Source of the DNA: Incurvaria masculella
Taxonomy: Eukaryota; Arthropoda; Insecta; Lepidoptera; Incurvariidae
Assembly (NCBI GenBank): GCA_946894095.1
Contig: OX335652.1
Location: 1,511,001-1,575,000 of the forward strand
Length of the DNA: 64,000 nucleotides
Direction of reading: 5' to 3'
Position 1 is the stretch's first letter. The number at the start of each line of letters is the position of its first letter. The notes under the pieces were generated by a model. It saw only the letters and a list, made by a program, of their open reading frames with translations, was not told the origin of the DNA and ran no database searches. Below are positions 1 through 10,264 of this stretch, in pieces. Made by a program: the position numbers and the translations under genes.

Positions 1-480
1 ATTTCGTCATTTGGGTCTTCTGCACGATTTTATCCAGACTGCTTCTCGGCATACTCTGCAGTGCCGGTCCTTGGTCAACCGCTATAAGCTAGCGGTGGTC
101 TGGACCGATCTCCGATCGACGGGGCGCTCTCGTCACCTCATCCCATTCGAGCCGGAGTTCCGCAAGGCTCCGTGCTATCCCCTACGCTCTGTTCCCTGCA
201 CACCAACGACATCCCGCGTGTGCGGGATGTCGAGCTGGCTCTATTCGCATATGACACTGCCCTCTACCGGACAGGTCTATCTGCGGTAACGATCTTCAGA
301 CACCTCCAGAGAGGAGCCAACGCCGTGGGCGAATGGTTCCTCAGATGGAGGATAGAAGTGAACCCCGAAAAAAGGTGCAGCAATCTACTTTAGCCGGGGC
401 TCCTAACGTCCAGATCACACCCACCCCCCCATCACCCTTCTTGGTCGGCCCATCCCATGGGTGGAGCAGACCAAGTACCT
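1..480 (+). pseudogene. non-LTR retrotransposon reverse transcriptase fragment
   Basis: Remnant of a LINE reverse transcriptase running off the left edge. One frame from about 154 reads GVPQGSVLSP, the motif before the catalytic palm. It continues with a TNDIP stretch and LALFAYDTAL at about 238-264, then a WFLRWRIEVNPEK block. In the family the catalytic box is F-A-D-D; here the first aspartate is replaced by tyrosine (FAYD), so the copy is inactive. The frame is lost after about 390. The Jockey/R1-type clade is inferred from the GVPQGSVLSP and WRIEVNP signatures. Confidence 0.75.
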
Positions 481-639
481 ATCTAATAATCATCTAATAA
501 TAATAATCTAAGTTTTTTTTTTTTCAAATATTTCAACGAAGGAACTCTACGTAAAAAGGATTTATTTGTGTATCATTGTGTTATAATAATATTTTTTTAA
601 ATGATATTATGCCCGTGCAAAGCCGGGACGGGCTGCTAG
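481..639 (+). mobile_element. Helitron-like 3' end fragment
   Basis: The stretch ends in a GC-rich hairpin (GCCCGTGCAAAGCCGGGACG at 611-630, stem closing at GGGC) followed by CTAG at 636-639 and a T. This is the hairpin plus CTRR end expected of Helitrons. The same roughly 160 bp recur in opposite orientation at 61244-61400, where a longer copy survives. Here only the 3' end is present, abutting the LINE fragment. Confidence 0.6.
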
Positions 640-1017
640 TAGTATATAAAACAAACCTAATTAATTTAACCAAAGTATAATAAACACAAGTTCATTATAT
701 CTCGCTCTAACGCGAAGACTAGTTGCCGTCTAAGGCTCAGTGGCAAACAAAATTACTAAAATGGCGGAACCTAAACGCAAACTCGCGCACCCGCACAGGA
801 CCGACAGGCTCGCTGGCCAGCAAACGAGACTATCAGATTTAGAACCCCCTAAACTGTTAACTAAATCTTAAAATAAACGAGCATTAGCAGAAATGCAATG
901 ATTGAGAAATCTCATTTCTGCTGACAGGTAGACCGGTACCTATCAGGATTAAGTATTGGATATTAAAGGAAAAAAAATATCTAAAAAAAAGGCAAAACAA
1001 AGAATGTCAAAAACCTC
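640..1017. other. intergenic, no recognised feature
   Basis: AT-rich sequence with no coding frame of note. It has a short GC-richer patch near 765-815 but no inverted repeat or RNA-gene signature that I can support. Confidence 0.4.
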
Positions 1018-1756
1018 TGAACTTGTTAATTTCTCGTCATAAAAGAAAGCTACTGTGAATAATTCATAATTTTGGGTACAGCGGTTCCAGATAGTCTGTT
1101 TCTTGCTCAAGTGTTACATAAAAATTTGTATATATCGGCGTCATTTATCCCCTTCACAGTTGAGTTTTGTAAAATCCGTTGTGAGCGAGCCTTATCGTCG
1201 TAAAAAGAAGTCACTGAAAATTTTAAGTTTCTAAGATAATTGGTTTCGGAGATCTCAATATAAGTGCTTTTGCCTAAATGTGTTAATTTTGGCCTGTTTA
1301 CCCCTTATTAGTAGGATTTCTAAAAATATTTTCTTCGAAAGCATTCTTCACCTCCATGTTCCCATCTTAAAAAAACCTACTATGACATTTCTGAGTTCAG
1401 CGGTTCCAGCCATTTAAAATGTGTACAATTTGTCCTCTTTTACCCCGCTTAGCAGTGAAATTTAAAAACATCTCTTTGTGAGCATTCTCACCCTAAAAGA
1501 ATGCTACAGTAAATAAAAAATCTGGTTTCTGGATTCAGTGGTTCTGAAAATTCGCAGTTTGTTGTATTTAAGTACCAAAGTACTGAGCCGACTTTGTTCA
1601 AAAAAATATGGGACCAACTAGGACGTATACCCTTTCAAACAAAAAAAGGATTTTTAAAATCGGTCGAGGCGTCTTCGACTAATCGAGAAGCATATGTAGA
1701 TAAAATAAAGATTCAGACGAATTGAGAACCTCCTCCTTTTTTTGAAGTCGGTTAAA
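1018..1756 (+). repeat. imperfect tandem repeat (units of about 150 bp) plus LINE-like tail
   Basis: Four diverged units (about 1030, 1195, 1355 and 1490) share an A-rich AAAGAANNCTACTGTGA-like start, an AGCGGTTCCAG box and a TTTACCCC box. Downstream, 1570-1756 carries a block ending in GAGAACCTCCTCC and TTTGAAGTCGGTTAAAA, which I recognise as a frequent tail of lepidopteran interspersed repeats. The most likely reading is the 3' untranslated part of a non-LTR element. There is no ORF. Confidence 0.5.
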
Positions 1757-2212
1757 AATAACACAAATATGGACATTTTTATCAAAATTGTTTCAATTGT
1801 CCCCGGTCTACCCTACCTACCACGTTTGATCAACCTGCGCGAGAACTTGTGATGTGAGCTTTGTGAGTACAAAGGCTTAGCAACAGACAGATATTATTCG
1901 ATCATGAATGTATAGAATAATGGGAACACAATTTATTTTATACCGCTATTAGATTTTCTTTGTAAATGTAATGTTGACCGTTTTAAATATAACGTTTTTT
2001 AGTTTGAAGTTTGAATTCTTATATATTATATTTATTTTAGCTGAAAATTGTGATTTCACTCCAAAATAATAGTAATCACTTGTCAATTTTCCTCATTAAT
2101 CTGTGTTTGTCAAGCAAGAATATTTTTTACTAGATTTCAATAATAATTCTGTGCTAGAAAGAAACTGAAAGAAAATATAAAACGAAAGCGTTGTTAGAAA
2201 ATTAAAGTGAAT
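1757..2212. other. upstream region of ISCU
   Basis: AT-rich sequence immediately 5' of the ISCU start. It should contain the promoter and 5' UTR, but I see no clear TATA box or initiator. No other gene or repeat is recognised. Confidence 0.4.
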
Positions 2213-3569
2213 ATGTCTGTTCTTCGTTCGTTGGGTGGGCTCCACCGCTCGCTGAGTCTGGGGAACGTGGTGGCACCGGCGGCACTGGCACGTCAACAGT
2301 CCGCTTCATACCACGCTAAAGTAAGAATGTTTGCTGTTGTGCAATGTCAAGGACGATCGATTTTTGCAATGACTTCAAGTTACTGCGCATTTTCACTTTA
2401 GTTCCTACATGATCTTGTACGCTCGTAACCGGTCATATACATGTCGGCAGGTTATCGATCATTATGAGAACCCTCGCAATGTCGGCTCCCTGGACAAAAA
2501 GGACCGCACAGTGGGAACAGGGCTCGTAGGCGCGCCCGCCTGCGGAGACGTCATGAAGTTGCAGATTAAGGTGACATCTACAAGTTATATTTCCATGGAT
2601 TGATTTATCGTATTAAAACTAAACATACAAATGTTTCACAATTTTTTTCTTGTTGCCACTGGAGTTGCGTTAAGTCTTCTGCATCTATTAACAATATTCC
2701 TTGCACTCACTTAATAATGATTATATTCAGGTTGACGAGAACGGGAAGATAATCGACGCAAAGTTCAAGACATTCGGCTGCGGCTCGGCCATCGCCTCCA
2801 GCTCGCTCGCCACCGAGTGGGTGAAGGGAAAGACGGTGGAAGAAGCGCTCAAACTCAAGAACACGGACATAGCAAAGGAACTGTCGCTGCCACCTGTCAA
2901 ACTCCACTGCTCTAGTGAGTACGCTGTGTCCTGTTAATGGTAGTCACTAATATCTCTTGCAGATACATATTGTTAAAACTACATATTCAGATTTTGTTGC
3001 TGAACGAAACAAAAACAAAAATAATGACGAACTATACTGAATATACGCATGACTCGTGTTCTTTATGGCAAAATATTTTTTGCGAGATGAATATGATGAG
3101 TATGGCTTTTATTAGTTCAGGTAATTTTGAATTTTTGGTCATATGTATCTGGCTGCATTACCCTAAGTTTGCTTAGTTTGCAGTAACCTAATTTTGTGTA
3201 AAATATTGGTTTACTACCTTTCCCCGCATCTCGGCCTGTAGGTGGTTGACTTTGGCCAATTTCCACACCGCTGCAGGTTTCCCACTGATATCTTTTGTAA
3301 TTTTAAGTGACTCTCTCAGATGCAAATGAATTCAGTTTTTGCTCTAATCACTGTGGGTTGTAGACTAGACTTTGGCCTATTTTCTTTAATCACCGATGCT
3401 GACTGTTCAGTAATATATTTCCTACTTTATAGCCAATCGCAGATGGAAATTTAAGTAGTTTTGATTCCACACAACTTAAACAAATATTCCACTTATATTT
3501 TCAGTGCTCGCTGAAGATGCCATCAAAGCAGCTCTATCCGACTACAAGATCAAGCAGCAAACAAAATAA
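2213..3569 (+). CDS. ISCU: iron-sulfur cluster assembly scaffold ISCU, mitochondrial
   Basis: Scaffold on which [2Fe-2S] clusters are built from sulfur supplied by the NFS1-ISD11 desulfurase in the mitochondrial matrix. Coding exons are 2213-2320, 2451-2570, 2731-2914 and 3505-3569. All are bounded by GT/AG with matching phases, giving 158 codons. Residues 1-36 are Arg/Ser/Ala rich without acidic residues, as in a mitochondrial presequence. The IscU_N fold follows, starting at [17 protein letters not shown]. The three cluster ligands are Cys67 (GAPACGD), Cys93 (TFGCGSA) and Cys136 (KLHCS). The conserved Asp69 and the chaperone-binding LPPVK (129-133) are present. Met138, spliced across exons 3 and 4, follows the last Cys as in other animal ISCU proteins. 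The start was chosen because the upstream in-frame GTG is not an initiator here. The gene appears intact and single-copy in the window. Confidence 0.95.
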
Positions 3570-3736
3570 TTTAATTTTTAAAATGATTTGCTGGCCTGTT
3601 GGAACCGAGTGACTGAAGTTGGAGAGATCTGTGATTGTATAGAACTTTTAGTTGCTATGTTTATAGTTAAAAAAATACCAAAATTTCAACCAAGACTTTA
3701 GAAGGTTTATGGTAAATCTGCTATCTGTGCTCTTGG

Positions 3737-3900
3737 TACACTAATGCTGATATTCATAGACATTTATTGTACTTGGCTAAGCCAAAGTATTTCTTCCAGT
3801 TTTGACATTAAATGTATGAAACTAATGACTTTGACAGTCGGAAGCTATACCTTGGCTAAGCCAAGCATGAGTAATGTCTATGAATCTCAGCATAAGTGTA
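3737..3900. repeat. palindromic MITE in the ISCU 3' UTR
   Basis: 164-bp near-perfect inverted repeat. The left arm is TACACTAATGCTGA followed by TTCATAGACATT and TTGGCTAAGCCAA. The right arm is its reverse complement, ending at 3900. If the poly(A) signal at 3965 is used, the ISCU mRNA carries this hairpin. Confidence 0.7.
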
Positions 3901-3964
3901 CTTATTACTGAAATATGTGTTTTGGTATATGAAGAATGCAATAATGATACATTATTATGGGATT

Positions 3965-3970
3965 AATAAA
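3965..3970 (+). terminator. candidate poly(A) signal of ISCU
   Basis: Canonical AATAAA about 395 nt after the ISCU stop codon, past a palindromic MITE. No other canonical hexamer stands out in the 3' region, so this probably ends the transcript. Confidence 0.45.
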
Positions 3971-4288
3971 TTATAGTTATGAATGTTGTGATTTTTCATT
4001 ATATTCCATCGAAAATGTATATCGTTAGAATCACAAGAATAAACTCCATTGACAACTCTACTCTCGATTGGGGTGAGAAAACTATGCCAAAACAAAACAA
4101 GCCATAGTACAAAGAGCTCATATTTTTTGACAGCACAGGATCATCCATAGAAATAGGATCATCTGACTGTAAACATACCTACATATTCGAAAGCGTTCAA
4201 CTTATTAGGTTTTGTACATTCATCGAAATATTAATTTTTTTACAGATCAACATTGTTTTCAGCAACAGTGAACATCTAAGCAAATATA
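3971..4288. other. intergenic spacer
   Basis: About 320 bp between the ISCU 3' end and the mariner TIR. Nothing coding or repeated is recognised. Confidence 0.4.
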
Positions 4289-5570
4289 TTAGGTTGGGGA
4301 AAAAGTTTCTTCGCATTTTTTAAGAAAAATCAAAACATTTTTTAATATGGTTTATTTACATTTAACTAAAGTATGTAGGTACCATTTTGTTCGATAACTT
4401 TTTGCCATCTTGTAGGTAGGGACATGATCCCATTGCTATAGAAATATTGGGACTTCTGATCAATATACCGCGACAAGTGGTTTTGGCAGTCCTCTCGTGA
4501 TGTTAACCTGACACTGCCTAAAGAATTCTGAAGAGACCTAAACAGGTGGAAATCTGAAGGTGCAAGGTCAGGACTATACGGCGGATGCATTAACACCTCC
4601 CAGCCAAACTCTCTTAGTTTTTGCTGAGTGGCTAAAGATGTGTGAGGTCTAGCGTTATCATGCGATGAAAAACCACACCCCTTCTGTTGATTAATTTCGG
4701 CCGCTTTCTCTCAACTTCTTGCTTTAATCTCATCAGTTGTTCGCAGTAGAGTTCAGAATCGATGGTCCTGCCTGGTGGTAACAGCTCATAATGAATAATG
4801 CCCTTCCAATCCCACCACACATCACCTTGTTGCGAGTTAACCCGGGTTTCGCCACAGTCTGTGAAGCTTGACCGGCCTTTGACCACGACCTTTTTCGCAC
4901 GTTCTTGTCGTACGTGATCCACTTTTCATCACCAGTTATCAGCTTCTTCAAAAATGGTTCGGTTTCATTACGTCGTAATAAAGAATCACAAATGAGTACA
5001 CGGTTCATTAGGTTTCTTTCAGTGAGCTCGTGAGGTACCCAAATATCGAGCTTTTTTGTGTACCCAGTTTTTTTCAAATGCGCCAAAACTGTTTTGTGGT
5101 CAATTCCTAGTTCTTCAGCTACGTCGTAACTACTGATATGCCGATCTTGCTCCACTTTTTCAAAAATGGCATCCATTTTATCCGTAATAGGGCGACCAGA
5201 GCGACGTGCATCTTTGACATCAAAATTTCCGGATTGAAAACGCTTAAACCAAATTTGTGCTACTCTCACAGACACTGCACTAGGTCCATAAACATCGCAA
5301 ATTTTTTTCGCGGCTTGCGTTGCATTTTTACCTTTTTTGTAGTAAAATTTTAAAATGTATCGAATTTCTTCATTAGATTCACTCATTTTGACAGTACGAA
5401 AAACAAATGAGAATCACACATTTTCCTAATTTGAAATTGCGAATTATGTTCTTTAAAATTTAAACTTTCAATGATACCAAAACCAGCCAGATACAAATAG
5501 TATAGCCAAAGAGATTTTATTACAAGTTCATACATACTATAATGCGAAAAGACTTTTTCCCCGACCTATT
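4289..5570 (-). mobile_element. mariner element, almost full length
   Basis: About 1.28 kb, the usual mariner size. The left end reads TTAGGTTGGGGAAAAAGTTT from 4289. The right end is its inverted partner, ATGCGAAAAGACTTTTTCCCCGACCTA at 5542-5568. Both ends abut TA, the mariner target. A transposase frame fills the interior on the minus strand. The two TIRs differ by a few bases. Exact ends are uncertain by 1-3 bp because TA can be placed in more than one way. Confidence 0.9.
4366..5386 (-). pseudogene. mariner transposase, broken by frameshifts
   Basis: Cut-and-paste DDD/D transposase. The N-terminus (MSESNEEIRYILKFYYKKG, from 5386) carries the paired helix-turn-helix DNA-binding region, including WFKRFQSGNF and GIDHKTVLAHLKK. 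The catalytic motifs are all visible but in different frames: TGDEKW (first Asp), WWDWKG (second Asp) and PPYSPDLAPSDFH (third Asp). A small deletion near 4810 breaks the frame just before WWDWKG. A short insertion near 4690 breaks it again before the third Asp, and the rest of the C-terminus resumes to the stop at 4366. The number of lesions is small, so the copy is fairly young but dead. Confidence 0.9.
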
Positions 5571-6178
5571 ACATTCAATTAAGTTAATAGTATTTTCCAC
5601 AGCTGTGTCATGAAAAGACATTGACTGGTATCAATGACTGCATAAAATCAATGAAATATCCATACATGTACAGCCCGGCACCAATAACTTAAGCCAGTAT
5701 TACCACTTTCTTTTACAATGCCCCCACTACTATTTTAGTTTTAGCACTTTGATTCAACCACATAGTGAAGTTATATATTATATCACATAGTCAATAGACA
5801 TTTCAGTACAAGAAAGTATTGGATTCTGCCCATTGCTACTGTATAGACAAGTCAGTTTGTTGTCATCGAGTTAAATGAGTTGCATTGATGACAATTTTGG
5901 CAGTTTTGTCCCATTCCACTGCATGGGTTTTAGGATAGAGGCTGCTTATTTGTTGTGGCATACTTTTTACTGTCACCTAAGTTTGGTTTCTAGTAGTTAA
6001 TACCATCTCTCCAGTTTAACTACTACTTACTTGCCACTACTTACAATTATTCAGTAAAAGTTTTGGCGTTTGATATGTTTTGACTGCCACTAGAAAAGTC
6101 ACATTTTAGGGTGATTTAAGGTGTAGGTAGCTGTGCATGATTTTTCACAGGTATCTGTGTACGATAAGTGCATATTTA
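5571..6178. other. intergenic, no recognised feature
   Basis: AT-rich DNA between the mariner and a SINE. No ORF, inverted repeat or RNA gene was seen. Confidence 0.4.
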
Positions 6179-6521
6179 GGCCTGCAGCCTAGTTTACACC
6201 GACAATAGTTTCTTGTGTCGGAAGCAGCGGGTTCCAATTCCAGGACTTGCACCTGTTCACTTCATGAATCGGAATCAATGTAAAACTGTAGCTAACCCTA
6301 CTTATTACGTGATAGGGTAAAGTGTGCCTGGATTAGTACCATTGCATTGGATGAAAGATGTTTGCAGTTGCAATACATAATTGACGGTCTTTTCCATCCA
6401 GTTAACTATAACCGTGCTTAATCATCTCCACTTATTCCTTCCGGAATGCGGTGATTAGGCTAATATCAGAAAAGCAGGGGTGGTATTAGCCAACCGTGTC
6501 TAGTTGCAAAAAAAATAGTCA
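6179..6521 (+). repeat. tRNA-derived SINE copy
   Basis: Starts CCTGCAGCCTAGTTTACACC, an A-box-like head. It has a GGTTCCAATTCC B-box-like segment near 6230 and the body shared with the copy at 39195 (GTAAAACTGTAG, TAGGGT..., GTACCATTGCATTGGATGAA). It is diverged from the sharper copy at 52930. Confidence 0.6.
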
Positions 6522-7181
6522 GAGCAAGGCATTCTGCAGGCGCCATCGTCGGATATATCCAACAGAAAACTACTCCACTTCAAACATTAATAAAACTTTA
6601 CTGATTACGAAATAATGTGTTTTATTTACATAATTGCACAGTACATACTAGCGTTCATTAGATTTCTGCTGTTTCAACCATAGACCTAGCATGCGCGCAT
6701 TTCTATGGTTTCAACAGTGGAAACACACTATTTGCAACAAAACAAACAACAATTAAAGACTGCATATTATCGAAATAATTGTAGTGTGGCGTATTGAGAA
6801 GGATTATGCCAAAAAACCTTGACGGTGAAAGGGTTAATGGGACAAAGAAAACTATTTATAATTGCACCGATTAGATTTATTCAAATCTATTAGAAAATCA
6901 TGTACAAACAGCCACTCGATTATTCACACTAGAACATTGTTCATACACAGAAATCCGCTCGTTCAGATTCATACAGATGTCAAGCACTCGGTAAAACATG
7001 TATTTTACTTCAATATATATTTCTATAAAGCCAATAATCTCTGGTCCCAATCAGTGTGATTAATCAAGGTTTTATTTGACTGGAACGGTCTTGAGAAAGG
7101 TTTAATCATTTCGTCCATTTGTGCTTGACAGCTACAAGCGTTTAATAGATAAAATGTCACATTGAAGTCACCCAGCTACAC
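6522..7181 (-). other. 3' flank of SON
   Basis: Minus-strand region after the SON stop codon. AATAAA hexamers on the minus strand lie at 7076-7071 and 6881-6876, and either could end the SON transcript. A palindromic TAGACCTAGCATGCGCGCAT-type patch lies near 6685. No other gene is seen. Confidence 0.35.
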
Positions 7182-10100
7182 CTACGGCAACACCCCTAGC
7201 TTCTGCAGCGCCAGCATTGCCGAGTCCGCTTTGGCTTGTTTCTTGTTGATGCTCGCGACAGCAGGTTGATACGCTACGCCTCCTACTTTTACCTGTTGGA
7301 GACATTAGATTTTGTTAACTCTTTAGATTGGTTTTTAGGGTTCCGTACCCAAAGGGTGAGAACGGAACCCTATTACTAAGCCTCATCTGTCCTTCCGTCT
7401 GTCACAGGGCTGCATCTCATGAACCGTAATAGGTAGGCAGCTGAAATTTTCACAGAGTGTGTATTTATTTTGCCGCTATAACAACAAATTGGTAAAATAA
7501 AAAAAATATAAAAATTAAAGGGGGGTCCGATACAAAAAACGTGTTTTTTTTTTGTTACATCTGGTACGATGGTATGGAACTCTTCATGTGCTAGTCCGAC
7601 TCGCGCTTGGCTGGTTTTTCAGATCGGTGTGAAACCCCACTAAAAATATACACAAAAGTTATCAATAAGGCCAATATTACATTAACACGCAGGTGTTAAT
7701 TATGTAACAAATTATCACTGAGTGGTCAATTCTACGGATGGAAATACGTAACTTTGGTTAAAATTTAAGTTTTTTTTTTCCTTGCACTTGACCACAATCA
7801 AATCTACAGAAACCAGCAAGACAAAATTGTTATTGAATGTTTGCCTTAACAATCACCTACCAAAGTAATAAACAACTCAACTCTGAATTAATATAGGGCT
7901 GTAGTTTGGGATAGGATGATCTGCAATCGGTAAAGAATGGTTGAATTACTCCTGTTCTAAAGTCCTGTTCTATGTAACTCGAGTAAAGGGAAGGTATGAA
8001 ACCTAAGTCCGCTAATAGATAACTCCACATTCGAACATTAGAGTTATGAGAGCGTAATCCATTCGTAGTGGTTTGGTACGATTTCGTGTGATTCCGGGGT
8101 TATCTCATAATGCTAACGCTCGAAACTATTGCTATTAGCGGACTTAGGCTTCTGACAAGGCACCTAGCTTTAATAATGTCGTTTCAATTAACAAAACTAA
8201 AAAAAAAACCTTCAACGGAAATGTTCAGGATAGACCTTGAACAGGAAGTTCTTCTTGTGGTCGGGGCCGCACTCCATGCACAGCTCATACTCGGGCGGGC
8301 CCATCTTCCGCTTGGAGCAGTACTCCCCGAGCAGCGACACGGGGTGCTTGCCGCTCACGCCCGACGACGCCGCCGAGATGTTCGACGCGGTCATGCGACG
8401 CGGTCGGCCCCCCTTCCTCTGTTGCAATAAATTAATACTTTAAATTTATTTAACGCTCGCAAAGCGAGCAGACCAATTATCTTATTTTACTAAAAAAAAT
8501 CGACATCACCCATGTAGCTTCAAAAGAATGATCCGAAATTGTGTTTCAAACTTTGCTTTAAATCCACGATGGAAAGTGTGATTGGGTTAGAGACGTAGCA
8601 CCCGTAATCGTAGAGAATGTATCAAAGGATGGAAGGATGTGATATATCTGGGAAATAAGTGTAAAGGTATGTATGTATTTATGTGTATGCAAGTATGTAT
8701 GTGTATGTATGTACATAAAACATTTGGTTTACAAAGAATAATGACAAAAATATAATGCGTAGCTTTATTTACATGTATTTATATGGATTCTCATGGCTTT
8801 TTACATCGCAGTTAATCACAAAATGAGACAATATCGTGACAAGAAACACTACATTGTAGTTTAAATCAATGATATTATATAATGACCCAGATGTTATGCT
8901 AGCCATCCATGTTCAGTAAAATAAACCCCTCCCAACTCAATGAAATCTTTGCAATAAACACATTGGATCAAGGTGATAGCCTGGACATAGCCTAAAGCTG
9001 AACCAGTCTTCCTCAAGGACAAATCCCAGAAAACATTTTCTTTGCAACAGAGTTGTACACTCCTGGAATCGACTACCACAGGAAGTCATAAGTGCTAAAA
9101 CAGTTAATGGGTTCAAAAATTTACTAGACAAATATAGATATAGAAATAAAACATAAATAAATAAACAAAAAAATAGTGCGCTCAGTAATTCTAAAACCTG
9201 ATATGCACGCATCAACTTAAGGTGGCCCAACCCGCTCATTTCCCCATACAAAAGGGGAAAGAAGATCACGCCTATATTTCTTGTCAGAGATCCAAAATTT
9301 TGCTCAATATAGCTTTATTTGATTGAACTAGATGTCTGATGACCATTGGCATTGTACAATTGTGTTTGGTTTCCAAGTTATAACGTCCGAAAGTTCGGAT
9401 TTTTCGCGCGTTTTATACAATTACTTTGGAGGTGGATTACACAATGATAAAGTAAGAACATCTTAAAAAGATTAGTCATCAGACATAGCTTGTTTAATCA
9501 AGATTTATAATCTATTTGGTTTTTGTTAGATTTTTGACTACAGCGGTCGTGGTTTACTTTTAGCTATAAGTCGTTTTGAAATTAAAATTTTCGTAAATCT
9601 TACCAAATCATACACTATGCACATTGTCTTTTTTGTGGACAGGTTGCATCTTCCTCATAACGGAGCCTGTCTTTTTCTTAGAAACAGAGAAGGTCCCAAA
9701 GCGCAACAGCACGGTTTTGTACCGTGCCCGCAAATGAGTTGAGGCCGCCGGGTTGGGCCACCTTAAAGCTGCTAGTGTTATAAACCAAATAATAATAATA
9801 AAAGGGCAAAATGAATAATTAAGAATCGTATATGGCGGAATTTGGGTAAATCACTATTGATTTATCTGAATCGTGGCTTTTTAGTGCGGCATTGGACCTA
9901 AAGGAAGAAACAATTAAAGCGCCAAAATATGCCTAATTGGAAAGTGAGAAGTATTGTTGATATTGACACATTTTGGCGGGAAACGGCCTCATTGCAAAAG
10001 GCAAAGGTGAGGTAAATCTGGCATGCATGACAAATACCTACAGAACACAAAGGGTGAAATAATAATAAAAGTGAAATGAACGTGACGGACCTGCCCCTCC

Positions 10101-10264
10101 TCCTTGGCCTGGAGCCCCCTCGTGTCCAGCTTGACCTCGAGCAGCAGCGGCTGCAGCGTCCCAGACTCCTCCTTGCCGAGCCCGCGGCCCGGCGTCCAGC
10201 CCATCTTCTGCAGCAGGTGCATGCCCATGCCGCCCGCCACCGGCGCCGCGCGCACCAGCTGATC
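7182..10264 (-). CDS. SON: SON exons 12-14: G-patch and dsRBM
   Basis: Exon 12 (10264-10091) encodes the G-patch. Its core is GGMGMHLLQKMGW, then GRGLGKEESG; G-patches contact DEAH helicases or RNA. Exon 13 (8418-8236) starts RKGGRPRR and holds the first part of the dsRBM: SGKHPVSLLGEYCSKRKM, then GPDHKKNFLFK. Exon 14 (7292-7182) completes it with GGVAYQPAVASINKKQAK, the Lys helix and LQKLGVLP, stop at 7184-7182. The beta-strand and the KKxAK RNA-backbone motif of a dsRBM are both visible. These exons are GC-rich, unlike the repeats around them. A weak GTCCGT donor follows exon 12. Confidence 0.9.
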
